From assembly GCA_963989385.1 (NCBI GenBank), contig OZ022501.1, positions 90,380,979 through 90,444,978 of the forward strand: DNA of 64,000 nucleotides, read 5' to 3'. The DNA comes from Ctena decussata (taxonomy: Eukaryota > Mollusca > Bivalvia > Lucinida > Lucinidae). The position numbers and the translations under genes are program-made. Below the pieces are notes generated by a model that saw only the letters and a list, made by a program, of their open reading frames with translations, did not search any database and was not told where the DNA came from. Shown here in pieces: positions 33,777 to 46,700 of this stretch; within the stretch, counting starts at the first letter, position 1, and the number at the start of each line of letters is the position of its first letter.

Positions 33777-35259
33777 TATGCCCCCAACTTCGGAGAAGTT
33801 GAGGGGGCATATTGGTTTGGGCCTGTCCGTCTGTCCGTCTGTCTGTCCGTCTGTCCGTAACGCTTTTTGGCAGCTGGGAAACTCAAGAACCGCTTATGCT
33901 AGGATCTTGAAATTTTATATGTGATATGTACATGAAAAATAAGCGGACCCGTATTTTTTATTTTTTCGGCGGGTCAGGTATTTCCAGAGTTATGCCCCTT
34001 TTTCGACTTAGTCTATGGAAGCTTGTGAACAAAATATCTCAAGAACCCCTGATGCTAGGATCATGATATTTTGCAGGATGACATTGCCCAAGGTGTAGAT
34101 GACCTGATTAACTTTTGAAAAAAATTTGCCAATTTTTGACCGAGTTATGCCCCTTTTTCGACTTAGTGCATTGTAAGCCTATGGAACCTTGTGAACAAAA
34201 TATCTCAAGAACCCCTGAAGCTAGGAGCATGATTTTTTGCAGGAAGATACTGCCTGTGGTGTAGATGACCTGATTAACTTTTGAAAAAAATTCGTGAATT
34301 TTTGATCAAGTTATTCCCCTTTTTCGACTTAGTGCATTGTAAGCCTATGGTACAAAGGTACCCTTACATATAGTCAAGAATAATAAGAGCTAGGAACTTG
34401 AAACTTTATACACATGATCAGTATGGAAAATAAGCAGACCCGTATTTTTTTATCTTTCCGTCGGTCATGTATTTCCAGAGTTATGCCCCCTTTTCGACTT
34501 AGCCTGTGGAAACTTGTGAACAAAATATCTCAAGAACCCCTGATGCTAGGATCATGAGGTTTTGCAGGATGAGAATGCCCAAGGTGTAGATGACCTGATT
34601 AACTTTTGAAACAAATACGTGAATTTTTGACCGAGTTATGCCCCTTTTACGACTTAGTGCATTGTAAGCCTATGGAACCTTGTGAACAAAATATCTCAAG
34701 AACCCCTGATGTTAGGAGCTTGAATTTTTGCAGGAAGATACTGCCTGTGGTGTAGATGACCTGATTAACTTTTGAAAAGAAATCATGAATTTTTGATTGA
34801 GTTATGCCCCTTTTTCGACTTAGTGCATTGTAAGCCTATGGAACCTTGTGAACAAAATATCTCAAGAACACCTGATGCTAGGAGCATGATTTTATGCAGG
34901 AAGATACTGCCTGTGGTGTAGATGACCTGATTAACTTTTGAAAATAATTTGTAAATTTTGGATTGAGTTATGCCCCTTTTTTAACTTAGTGCATTATTTG
35001 CCTATTGAAGCTTGTGAACAAAATATCTGGAGAACCCCTGATGCTAGGATCATGATTTTTGCAGGTTGATATTGCCCAAGGTGTAGATGACCTGATTAAC
35101 TTTCGAAAACAATTCGTAAATTTTTGACTGAGTTAAGCCCCTTTTTCGACTTAGTGCATTGTAAGCCTATGGTACAAAGGTACAAGCATTATTGGATGAA
35201 CCTTCTCTAGAGACAAGCATATGGTTGGGGGCATAGTGTTTCATAAACACATTTTCTAG
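33777..35259 (+). mobile_element. Helentron-like (HINE/pearl type) element, family B
   Basis: The 5' end has a hairpin (TGCCCCCAACTTC-gga-GAAGTTGAGGGGGCA), followed by a GTCCGTCT microsatellite (33825-33858) and about six tandem units of about 160 bp ('gaacaaaatatctcaagaac' to 'ctta-gcattgtaagcctatgg'). The 3' end has GTTGGGGGCATA, complementary to the 5' start, then a hairpin GTGTTT-cat-AAACAC and CTAG followed by TT. This order (5' hairpin, microsatellite, tandem core, 3' sub-terminal repeat, 3' hairpin, insertion at TT) matches non-autonomous Helitron/Helentron elements of molluscs and insects. No Rep/helicase is present. Confidence 0.7.
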
Positions 35260-35261
35260 TT

Positions 35262-36287
35262 TACTTTTTATTCCTTATTCATTGATATTCATAATTTGAA
35301 TTTTGGATATCCATTATTCTAACTGTAGTAACAATGAGGTTACGCTACATTCTGGTTGTTCTGACAATCATATGATAACCTTCAGTAAAAAGGTCAATTT
35401 TTGTATTACTGCCATTGAAAAATATTTCATAAAAGCATTTAGAAATAAGGATTTTTGTATTCTATTATGTATTGTTATTTAAGAAATTTTAGGACATTAG
35501 AAGATTTACTCCCTGTTTTTTTTTTTGTGAACTAAGCAGAACTGTGTTTGTACTTTGGAGCAAATGGACTACACATAACTGGTGAAGTGTAATGAAAATA
35601 GTCCAAAGGGTATTCAAGTTACAGAGTGGACAACAAAATGTTAACGGGCGTACAAACATACGGACAGAGACAGATGAACGGGAATTTGATTGCTATATTC
35701 CCTGAGCCGTTCGGTTAGGACAAAGTTATGTTCATCATTAGATCGTCAAGTCTTGATGTTGAAAAAATACATCTTACATTGGAAAAGTTCTTTTACAAGT
35801 CCCTTACACATAAGATGATATATGGTTCATGACTGCTGATATGAGAAGGAAATAGTGTAAGTAGTTCGTCCTACTAGTGACAGATATGACCATTGGTTTT
35901 GTCTTTCCTTTTCGAGCACTCATCGGTGATAAAAATCTTCCCTTTTATAGAGCTCTCAGTGTTAACCTGTGCAATATTTCATAGTTTTCCGTGCCAAAGT
36001 CTTGTTCGTACCTAAATGGACCCCATTGGAAATAAGCCATTTAGGCTTTATGGGCTATCCATGGGTATTAAGATCGAATCTTTCGAATCAGTGAAAATGG
36101 GTGTGGGTGTTAGTTTTTTACTTCTAGCAGCCTAGCTCATTCCAAAACTCCTTAAGTTCTAGTCAAATTCACTGTGATAATTTTATTTTTCTTAAATTAA
36201 ATTCATATAGATATATACATAAACATCATTTAAGTGTGCTCTTAAATACCTCACTTGTTGATTAATTTTTAAATTTTAATGAAAATC
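35262..36287. other. Unassigned AT-rich stretch
   Basis: Apart from the tile remnant at 35262-35325 I see no repeat, exon or ORF. Confidence 0.4.
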
Positions 36288-36292
36288 GCTTT

Positions 36293-38591
36293 CAGGGTGT
36301 GCACTGGGCCCCAGAAAACGAGCGACATCAAGTCGCCTTCCAGCTGAAGCCAAGCGACTTCCAAAGAAACAAGGCGAAGTGGGACGTTTGTAATTTTTTC
36401 ATGTCCTATCTGGGAGTAAAAACGCAAAACTGAAACCTTGTCAATTACTTTGTTCCCCGACCAATTCGTAATAAATTTGCACATCAGCGCAGACTGATCG
36501 TAGTTCATTCATGCACAATTAATGTGAGCACAGAATACTCCGATAAGACTGCGTGGACATGCAGGCTGATCTATGTCAGTTTTCTTTGCATACGCATCAA
36601 GTATCTTTCTTCCTGACACACCTGTACAAATCTGCACGTGCCACCGATCGATTATCAGTGTCTAGCGGTGTCTTTGAAGTTTGCTTACGATCAGTGTGTT
36701 GCGACACTGAATGTACCAATGAAGTCTCTGACAGCTTGCGCATCTGCAGAGACTGTTCGGAGTGTGTGTCTTGGCTAGATATTTCTCAGCATCCATAGAT
36801 ATTCATGCGAAAAGACAAGATTCTGATAGCGCGGATACGCAGGCTGATCCGAGTCTTGTTTCTCTATAATATAACTTCCGCCGATCCATAGCTTGTTTGT
36901 ACGGAAAAACTTTGATCAGAAGTCGCGATTTCGGTCGTCGGCTCAATGCCGGTCTAAGTTTTCTCAAGTTAATTCTATACCAGCACCATACATAGCGCAG
37001 TCTTGTTCCGAGACAACTAGATGTATATTGAAACAAAACCTGGCCATTAGGACAAGACTGCGCAGGCTGGTTTGGATGTTTGCACCCCCACAATGCCAAA
37101 CGCTTGGAAGCGATCTCACCACTTCGAAGGCTACTTTTAAAAGGTACTTAACGGTGTGTGCATACGACGCAGATTAGCATGCGCACTCGCAAAGTCTGAT
37201 GAAAACTAACTCGATGAACAATCTATTAAAGGAAGACTCTGATTAACTTTAGTTTCAGATGGCGTAAGGTCTTATTTTACCCGACACATTAAAAACATTT
37301 TTAGTCACAGCGGACAGTCGCTGCAGGGGAAGTCCGATGAACACATGACCCATACCACATAAAATGTATCTTATGGAACATGCGGAGAGTGCAGACTGAT
37401 AAGCTTCTTCGGAAGTATTCGCTTTTCAAAGGGTAACGGTGACGCTCATATCACATAGACCTTATTAGCGGTCAGGAAACACCAATAGCATTACAATATT
37501 GCGCATGCTGATACGAGTCTTTGCTATCAGCGTATGTCTGGGTTAAGATACCTTTTCCCGTCTCTCGGTTAAATCTGACACACATTGAGTTGCACGTGTC
37601 AGAGGCGGCGTCCTTTGATCTGAAGCTGAAATCAACAAGTGGGATTAGACAAACGTCTGACCTATTAAAGAGCAATGGTTACCGTCTTTAACCACTGCAC
37701 AACCGGTTTTCGCTCGGTAATCGCGTTTGCATTGATCTAAATGCGTAACTCGCGCTGGTCGCCAATTTTTGCATGTTTTTTCTTTTCTTTTTTTTTTTTT
37801 TAGAGATATGAGATTGTTCATTTGCCAGCTCATCCCGTAAACGATACTGAATATGTGACAACAACGTAGACTACGATTCGACGAGAATGAGTAGGTCTCG
37901 GGAAATGCATTTGCGCAACGTGCAGCCCGGCGTCGGGGTTACACTGTTCGCAGAACTTTCGCAGTCATAAAATTCTATGAACAAAAATGTAGAACATATC
38001 CTGATGCCCTGTCCTGCACTTGTCTACATGGCCAGCATTAACATTCTGAAATTCGATTAATCAAGATTGCGACAATCATTATAAGCCTGCCTAACTGAGT
38101 ACCGTCATGTCATATCTACTCTGCTCGTTATCGCCCTAGTTGAAAGATAAGAAAATTTATACCATAACGTAAGAAATCAATGAAGACCATGATCAGAATG
38201 CGCTTTACACCTGCCGCCAAAGCAGATGGATAGATTAAGTCGGCAAAATGTAGCGAGATCAAAGCTCTTTCGCTCGCCACTTAGTGGATTAACTGTTCTA
38301 CCGTTGGCTTTGCCGAGGTGTTAATTTTACTGACTTGATGTCGGCAACACCTATCGAGAACAAAGCTCAATCAGGGTCGGTGAGGGGATTAACGCTGATA
38401 AATGAAAGGGGGCTTTGTTAATTGGCATTAAAATTTGATATACTGGCGCCAGTCATTTTGACGAATTATATATCTTACGACCCAGAAAAACAGGGCGACT
38501 CGAACTTCGCTTTTCGGGAAACCTAGGGCGAAGTTTTGAGCCCTAAGGCGAAGTTATCGCCCAACTTCGCCTGCAATTAATGCACACCCTG
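36293..38591. mobile_element. 2.3-kb hAT-like element with 5-bp duplication
   Basis: Starts CAGGGTGTGCACTGG, ends AATTAATGCACACCCTG, flanked by direct GCTTT (36288-36292, 38592-38596). Sub-terminal zones are crowded with AAGTCGC and GGCGAAGT motifs in both orientations, as expected for transposase-binding sites. Several short frames (36553-36798, 36893-37177) have no recognisable domain. Pieces resembling the 'cag-ctgatc' short-repeat family occur at 36.55-36.9 and 37.0-37.1 kb. A 5-bp duplication suits the hAT5-type subgroup. Confidence 0.7.
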
Positions 38592-38596
38592 GCTTT

Positions 38597-38915
38597 TAGA
38601 TAGTATATGTTACTTTGTTAAATGATCTTAATTTCTGAATAAATCTTAATCTTTTTAGCCTCATTTGTGACAGATTGGTAGGAAAAAAATCTTACCGTCC
38701 GCAACAATGGCTATTATTAAAAGGGGAAACAACTTTAATGACTGTTTGTCTCATTGTTTCTGTTGAAGAAAAGCTGACTATCACTGAGAGGAGGTTATAA
38801 TGAAAATGATAGTTCCTTCCCAAACAGTTGCCATAGATCGTCTGCAAATATTCAGCTTATTCTTTTTAGTATATTGTCATCTAAGTACTGGTTAAGCCTG
38901 TGGTATGTTGTTGTT
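38597..38915. other. Unassigned spacer
   Basis: No feature recognised. Confidence 0.4.
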
Positions 38916-39126
38916 GTGTTATTGTTTTACGTGCACGGTAAACAGCTACAAGGACGGTCAATTAATTTAACTACAATATTCCTGGGAAGCTTAGCCATCC
39001 TAAGCGCTAAACTATTACTAAGTGCACTAACTTTCGCCAGTAACTGACAACTGCCCTTCTTGACTCAGCAGAAGCGGAAATGAGAGTAAGTGGCCGGACT
39101 GAATATCGAACCCGGGACCTCTGTAT
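38916..39126 (-). mobile_element. SINE family 1, 3' part (split copy)
   Basis: Body of the SINE ('cacggtaaac', 'ctgggaagcttagccatcct', 'aagtggccggactgaatatcgaacccggg'). It is cut at 'gggacctctgta' by the Helentron-like element; the tRNA head continues at 41217. Confidence 0.75.
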
Positions 39127-41216
39127 TTTTAGCTCACCTGAGCACGAAGTGCTCAAGGTGAGGTATTGTGATCGGTCTTTGTCCGTCGTCCGTCGTCCGT
39201 CGTCCGTTGTCCGGCGTCAACTTTTGCTTTAAACGACTTCTTCTCCAAAACTGCTGGACGGATTTCAAAATAATTTCACAGAAATGTTCCTTGGGGGACT
39301 CCCTACCAAAATTGCTCAAATGGTTCCGCTCCAGTGAACAATATGGCCGCCAGAGCTAAAAATAGAAAAACCTTTAAACGACTTCTCCTCCAAAACTGCT
39401 GGGCCGATTTTGAAATAATTTCACAGAAATGTTCCTTAGGAGACCCTCTACCAAAATTGCTCAAACGGTTCCGCTCCACTGAACAAAATGGCCGCCAGAG
39501 CTAAAAATAGAAAAACCTTTAAACAACTTCTCCTCCAAAACTGCTGGGCCGATATTGAAATAATTTCACAGAAATGTTTATTAGAAGACCCTCTACCAAA
39601 ATTGCTCAAACGGTTCCGCTCCGCTGAACAAAATGGCCGCCAGAGCTAAAAATAGAAAAACCTTTAAACTACTTCTCCTCCAAAACTGCTGGGCTGATTT
39701 TGAAATAATTTCACAGAAATGTTCCTTAGGAGACCCTCTACCAAAATTGCTCAAACGGTTCCGCTCCGCTGAACAAAATGGCCACCAGAGCTAAAAATAG
39801 AAAAACCTTTAAACGACTTCTCCTCCAAAACTGTTGGGCCGATTTTGAAATAATTTCACAGAAATGTTTCTTAGAAGACCCTCTACAAAAAATTGCTCAA
39901 ACAGTTCCGCTCCGCTGAACAATATGGCCGCCAGAGCTAAAAATAGAAAAACCTTTAAACGACTTCTCCTCCAAAACTGCTGGGCAGATTTTGAAATAAT
40001 TTCACAGAAATGTTTCTTAGAAGACCCTCTACCAAAATTGCTCAAACGGTTCCGCTCCGCTGAACAATATGGCCGCCAGAGCTAAAAATAGAAAAACATT
40101 TAAACGACTTCTCCCTCAAAACTGCTAGGCCGATTTTGAAATAATTTCACAGAAATGTTCCTTAGGAGGCCCTCTACCAAAATTGCTCAAACGGTTCCGC
40201 TCCGCTGAACAAAATGGCCACCAGAGCTAAAAATAGAAAAACCTTTAAATGACTTCTCCTCCAAAACTGTTGGACCGATTTTGAAATAATTTCACAGAAA
40301 TGTTTCTTAGAAGACCCTCTACCAAAATTGCACAAACGGTTTTGCTCCGCTGAACAATATGGCCGCCAGAGCTAAAAATAGAAATAGATCTTAGAATGAC
40401 ACAGAGGGCACAGTTATGATCCAATCATCATGAAACTTTGTCAGAATGTTTATCTAAATGAAATCTAGACCATCTTTGAAACTGGGTCATATGGGGTCAA
40501 AAACTAGGTCACTGGGTCAAATCTTAGAAAAACCTTGTGCACACATGATCCAATCTTCATGAAACTTTGTCAGAATGTTCATTTATATAAAATCTAGGCC
40601 AAATTTGAATCTGAGTCTTGTGGGGTCAAAAACTAGGTCACTAGGTCAAATCTTAGAAAAACCTTGTGTACACTCTAGAGGGCACAGTTATGATCCAATC
40701 TACGTGAAACCTTGTCAGAATGTTTATTTTCATGAAATCTATACCAGATTTGAAACTGGGCCATGTCAGGTCAAAAACTAGGTCACTAGGTCAGTTCTTA
40801 GAAAAACAGTGTGAACGCTTTAGAGGACACAGTTTTGTTCTATCTTCATAGGGCTTTGTCAGAATGTTTGTCTTCAACAAATCTGGACCAAGGGTGCAAC
40901 TTGGTCATGTTGGGTCAAAAAGTAGGTCACTAGGTTAAACCTCAGAAAAGCATTGTGTACACTTTAGAGGGCACAGTTTTGATAACTTTCTCAGAATGTT
41001 CATATCCAAGAAATCTAGACCAGGTTTGAAACTGGGTCATGTGGGGTCAAAATCTAGGTCATTAGGTTAAATCTTAAAAAAAAACTTAGGTACACAATAA
41101 AGGGTTCATTTTCCATTAAATCTTTGTGAAACTCTGTCTATTGGTCATATGGATGTCTCTGAGGTTAGGTTCACAGGATACTCAGGTGAGCGATCCAGGG
41201 CCATCATGGCCCTCTT
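39127..41216 (+). mobile_element. Helentron-like element, family A, copy 1
   Basis: 5' end: AGCTCACCTGAGC and a GAGCAC-gaa-GTGCTC hairpin, then a (GTCCGTC)n stretch at 39180-39215. The core has eight tandem units of about 146 bp (39225-40385: 'tttcacagaaatgtt', 'attgctcaaacggttccgct'). It is followed by a second, diverged set of about 120-130-bp units ('aactaggtcactaggtca', 'cacagttatgatccaatc'). 3' end: CTCAGGTGAGC, complementary to the 5' start, a GGGCCATCATGGCCC hairpin, then TCTTG before TTT. Architecture is the same as family B although the sequence differs. The insert separates two parts of one SINE. Confidence 0.75.
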
Positions 41217-41262
41217 GTTTAGTTAGACGCACCACCGACTGCACTATGCGGCCCAGCAAGTC
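41217..41262 (-). mobile_element. SINE family 1, tRNA head of the split copy
   Basis: 'ttagacgcaccaccgactgcactatgcggccc' region: minus strand reads a box-A-like TAGTGCAGTCGGTGGTGC. It completes the SINE interrupted at 39126. Confidence 0.7.
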
Positions 41263-41444
41263 TGCGGTATAGAGTATAACTGGTAATTGGTAATGATTAC
41301 AAGTCAATGTATTTTTGTTGCTTCCACAGGATGTTTGTTTCAGAATCTAGCGTGGTGTCCTTGGTCATCACATATTTTGTCATTACATAGGGATTTAATG
41401 CAAAAGAAAAAAGAAGTCTTCTATATTTTAGTAGTTATTATTTT

Positions 41445-41705
41445 GTTGTTGTTTTATTGTCCACGATAAACAGCTATGATCATGTCGGGACGGTCTGTTA
41501 CCCTAACCACACTATTCCTGGGCAGGCTTAGACCTCCTAAGCGGTTAACCAGTACTAAGTGCACATACTTTCACCAGTAACTGACAACTGCCCTTCTAGA
41601 ATCAGCGAAAGGAAAAACGAAAGTATGTGGCCGGACCGAGTATCGAACCCGGGACCTCTGGCTCTTGAGTCAAAACGCGCTACCGATTGCGCTACGCTGC
41701 CTTGA
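41445..41705 (-). mobile_element. tRNA-derived SINE (family 1)
   Basis: Well preserved: minus strand box A TAGCGCAATCGGTAGCGC and box B GGTTCGATACTC, with the common body and a TTG-rich plus-strand start. Confidence 0.8.
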
Positions 41706-43649
41706 CCCTCTAAATTTCAGCAACTTATATTCAAAAAGGAAGGTAACTGTTAAAATTGCATAGGCCTAGAAAAGGATGATTTGATGGCAACTGTAAGATA
41801 CTGATATTTTCCCACACATGTTGTGTTTCCTGAATTGATTTTTTTTTCAATAAGACACTTACATTAAACTGAATAACATTGTACGTTTATGAAAAAATAA
41901 GAAACTGAATTTCAATGTATGCTTATGAAAAAATAAGAAATAGTATCTAGTAAATACGATCAAACACCTTGTCTGTAAAACCAGTAAATGCTTTTAAATA
42001 AGGCTGTTGGCACAGACCCTGATCAGACTGTTCCAACCAGTAGTCTAATTTGGATATACACTCTACACTGTTTGTACAGGCATAACAACTATTGTTGAAA
42101 TATTTCAGTCCAAGTTTACAAACTCCAGAGTCCAAAGTCCAGGTTTTACAAAGTCTGAAATCCAGGTTTTACACAGCCCGAAGTCCAGAGTCCAAGTCCA
42201 GTCCGTATTTTACATAATGCCTGCGAATTGCGCATGTCGTTATTTGACCTTATTTGACAGTGGACAATCAAGAAATATTCAAACACACAGGATAAATAAA
42301 TAATAAAATAATAATAACTCATGTTTTCAGTGAGGCAAAAGATGCTAGACATGTTCGATTATTTGGTGTGCCAGATTGTGGCATGTCCTTATGTTTCGGT
42401 GCTTAGGTAAAAGAAACAGTCAAACGAAGTTGCGCCCCGTAGACGCTCTCCATATATTGGTTCTCCACTTGCAATTATGAACCATTCTCGAAGCTGGGAA
42501 CAAATCAGCGTCTTCCGCTGGAGTGCGCATGACAGGAAGTCATAACCTGTCTGAATATATGGCTCGCCGCCGAAGCGGCAAGCCAAAAATGGCACCCCAT
42601 AGATTTTTTCATGACCATATATGAGAGCAGTCAGCAGTTTTAACAGTTAATAACTTAAGGCAAAGAAGCCATTGGAAATTAATAACTTATAAATTTCTTA
42701 AGTATTGGCCATGTGAAAGCAACTCTCAGTGAAAGCAAATCACAGTGACCCCCCCCCCCCCCCCCCCCGGTTCCTTTCAAAATCCTAACCCACTCTGGAT
42801 CCAGCACTGATTCGCTTTGCTGTAATCATACAGTGTTAGCAATGCTTACTTGGCTGAGTAAATTTGACTAATAAGACCCCCCCCTCCCCACCTCCCCACC
42901 ACCACCACCACCAACCCCCGCAATGCTTATTGACTGAATAAATTTGACTGATAAGAAAGTTGTTAGCATCTTGCAAGGAGGGTCTAGATTTTTCACTTTT
43001 CACAAGTAGATCTAGACTTTTTGGGTTATTATGGAGAGGAAAAACCCATCTTATAATTGAGGAAATATTTATGGTTAGGCCAAATAAAGATACATGTATG
43101 TTTCGAGTTTTTCAAATTTTTTGCCTGGTCTGTAAACATGTCATTGTAAAAACAGATTAAATATAGTCAGATATATTGAAAAAATAGAATAAACATGGGA
43201 AAAAGTCCAAAAATCATACAGAATATCGGACAAAAATTAAGATATTAATCCCGACATACCCTTCCAAACTTTTTCAGAGCTGAAACCATAAACATATATA
43301 TGTTTTCTTTTGGCCTTTAGAAGTCATTAGGTTCTAAAATTTAAATGGGTCTTCTACAGATACAGTAATTTTGTAGACACAGATGCTACAGAATGTTGCA
43401 GTTCATATGGGCATACACTATTTGATTAAATTTTATTTTCTTTGTATATCAACATATGTGACAGTACATTCATTCTCAGATATACGTTATACAAAATGGG
43501 ATTCACAAGAAAGTCTGTATCCCAGTACACACTATTTGCATCTCTGAAAAAGAAACACAAAATTAATACTAAACCAGCCACCCCTTACTTTGTCCAAACT
43601 GTGGGGTGGGAGAGTCCACTAGGCAATAATAAATCTGCTGTTTTCACAG
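41706..43649. other. Region upstream of the zinc-finger gene exon
   Basis: Includes a fragment of short repeat family M1 near 41990-42060, 20 C at 42749-42768, C-rich and (CCA)n tracts at 42877-42917, and a block at 42960-43080 related to 52480-52640. 5' exons of the zinc-finger gene, if present here, were not recognised. Confidence 0.4.
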
Positions 43650-43760
43650 ATGGAGCTGAAGTCTAGTTATGAAGACCTTGGTGAGCCTCCTCCCAAAAGA
43701 CCTCTATTAGAATCTATTGAAAATTGCTTCCAACAAAACAGATTAGAGAGGGAGAAAAGA
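43650..43760 (+). CDS. ZNF451: ZNF451-like, first exon seen
   Basis: Exactly 37 codons beginning with ATG immediately after 'ttttcacag' and ending before GTAAGT. Encodes 'MELKSSYEDLGEPPPKRPLL' and a basic, acidic tail ending 'LEREKR'. Because an acceptor-like AG directly precedes the ATG, this may be an internal exon or the first coding exon after a 5' UTR intron. Confidence 0.65.
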
Positions 43761-46700
43761 GTAAGTACTGTAATAAGGTTTTAATTTGATATTCATCTGT
43801 GTTTTATTGCATATAACATGTAGAGTATGACACACTGGTTAGCAGACCAAGATCATAGGTCAACATATATAATGAGAGACACTATTATACTGTAATCAAC
43901 TTTCCCATACTTTTCAATTGGGACTGGAGGCATCTTAACATTAACTTTGTTGAGTTTCACATTTAGCTCTGCTTTGTGATAAAGCACAGATAGGTGAGAC
44001 TCCGCAATCCTTGGAATTCTTGTTACAAAGGGGAAAAACTTTTGTAACTTGCTGCTTGCTTTCCTGAACAATGAAACCTTTTAAAATGGGGTCTATACTT
44101 AAAAGACAGAATTTGTTCCAAGAGGAGTAAATTCTCTCTAGGAGTAGACCCAGTTGAAGAGGATGCAAAAATAAAAAGGCAGAGTTGTTTCCCCTAAAAA
44201 TGTACTCTTGCACCTAAAACAAGCTTTGGATGACAAGGCCAAAAATAAAATTTCCTTTGTTTGCGTTTGCTTTCCTACCCACCCAAAACATCCCCACCCC
44301 AAATTTTTTTAGCCATTTGGGGAAGCATTTTTTTTTTTTTTTTTTTTGAAAATGGGAAATTTACTGTGATCAGTGTAAATAGTAAGACAAACAGGCCTGA
44401 GCAAATAGTGCAGACCCAGATCAGACTGCTCCTAGAGAGCACTCTGATCTGGGTCTACACTGGTCGCCTTTCCACTAGCACTTCATGGATACTCCATTTG
44501 TGGGTAAATTAGGTTTGTTCATCGTTATCTTCGCATGTATTATGGGTAATATAATATTTTACCATGTTATATGTCTTATATAGTACATGTATTTGGGCTG
44601 CTTGTACGTTTTGCGGGTATATAAAAAAAGAAAGCCGACCTACCTACCCTAGGGAATTATCCTTGGTGGACGCCAACTGCAAACAAAATATTTTTTATGC
44701 TTGGCCAAATGTATAGTGCCCTGTAACAAGAGATTGAAAATGTGTACCAGTCATGCTACCTGTTACATGTAGTTAGAAATTACTTGTAAAATGTTTGTTT
44801 TACACAAAACAATGCAAGCTTGAAACATTGCAAAATGGTCTTGGCCTGTAACAGTGCATAAAATCTTTATGAGAAAGGTTAAAAAACAATGAAAATAGCT
44901 GAATTTGCAAACCAGATAAATCAGATAGGCACCTCATCTGAATCTACCTTGTAAATGAGCTGTGACACAACAAAACCATCTGCCCAGTCAGATCACATTC
45001 TTTGCTGGGTTCTAAACAGGTAGCTAAGAGTCTAATCTAGCTCCATGCAGACAGCCAAGACTGATCAGACTGGGCTGATGCCCATGCTAATCTGAGTCAT
45101 GTGTCAGGGCTCAAATTGGGAATTTAACATTTGAAAAAGAACTAAGTACTCCATAACTAACTCTGTACTGAAAATTACAATGCTGAAAATATTTAAAGGA
45201 ATACCTAATAGTTTTCCATAGATGACGTGCAACGCATTCCCATTTTGAGGTTATATACTTTCAATCGATAAAGACACAATATTTCCATTTATTTTTCCAT
45301 TTTTAGCTCACCTGAGCACGAAGTGCTCAAGGTGAGGTATTGTGATCGGCCTTTGTCCGTCGTCCGGCGTCCGGCGTCAACTTTTGCTTTAAACAACTTC
45401 TTCTCCAAAACTGCTGGACGGATTTCAAAATAATTTCACAGAAATGTTCCTTGGGGGACTCTCTACCAAAATTGCTCAAATGGTTCCGCTCCGCTGAACA
45501 ATATGGCCGCCAGAGCTAAAAATAGAAAAACCTTTAAACAACTTCTCCTCCAAAACTGCTGGGCAGATTTTGAAATAATTTCACAGAAATGTTCCTTAGG
45601 AGACCCTCTACCAAAATTGCTCAAACGGTTCCGCTCCGCTGAACAAAATGGCCACCAGAGCTAAAAATAGAAAAACCTTTAAACGACTTCTCCTCCAAAA
45701 CTGCTTGGCCGATTTTGAAATAATTTCACAGAAATGTTCCTTAGGAGCCCCTCTACCGAAATTGCTCAAACGGTTCCGCTCCGCTGAACAAAATGGCCGC
45801 CAGAGCTAAAAATAGAAAAACCTTTAAATGACTTCTCCAAAATTGCTGGGCCGATTTCGAAATAATTTCACAGAATTGTTCCTTAGGAGACCCTCTACCA
45901 AAATTGCTCAAACGGTTCCGCTCCGCTGAACAATATGGCCGCCAGAGCTAAAAATAGGAAAACCTTTAAACGACTTCTCCTCCAAAACTGCTTGGTCGAT
46001 TTTGAAATAATTTCACAGAAATGTTCCTTAGGAGACCCTGTACCAAAATTGCTGAAACTGTTCTGCTCCGCTGAACAATATGGCCACCAGAGCTAAAAAT
46101 AGAAAAAAGCTGTAAACATCATCGTCTCTGAAGCCAATGGCTCGATTTCAAAAAAAATTCACAGAAATGTTTTACTCATGGCCCTGAACAAAAATTGCTA
46201 AAACGGTTCCACTCTGCTGAACAAAATGGCCGCCAGAGCTAAAAATAGAAATAAATCTTAGAATGACGCAGAGGGCACAGTTATGATCCAATCATCATGA
46301 AACTTTGTCAGAATGTTTATCTAAATGAAATCTAGACCATCTTTGAAACTGAGTCATGTGGGGTCAAAAACTAAGGTCACTGGGTCAAATCTTAGAAAAA
46401 CCTTGTGCACACTCTAGAGAGCACAGTTATGATCCAATTTTCATGAATCTTTGTCAGAGTGTTTATTTATATAAAATCTAGGCCAAATTTGAATCTGAGT
46501 CTTGTGTGGTCAAAAACTAGGTCACTAGGTCAAATCTTAGAAAAACCTTGTGTACATTCTAGAGGGTACAGTTATGATCCAATCTAGGTGAAACATTGTC
46601 AGAATGTTTATTTTCATGAAATCTATACCAGATTTGAAACTGGGCCATGTCAGGTAAAAAATAGGTCACCAGGTCAGTTCTTAGAAAAACAGTGAGAACG

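Noticed and set aside
36553..37177. ORFs inside the 2.3-kb hAT-like element as a possible transposase
   Set aside because: No BED finger, no dimerisation motif and no catalytic pattern seen.
39225..40385. CRISPR-like regular repeats
   Set aside because: Units are contiguous ~146-bp tandem copies without unique spacers, in a eukaryotic genome.
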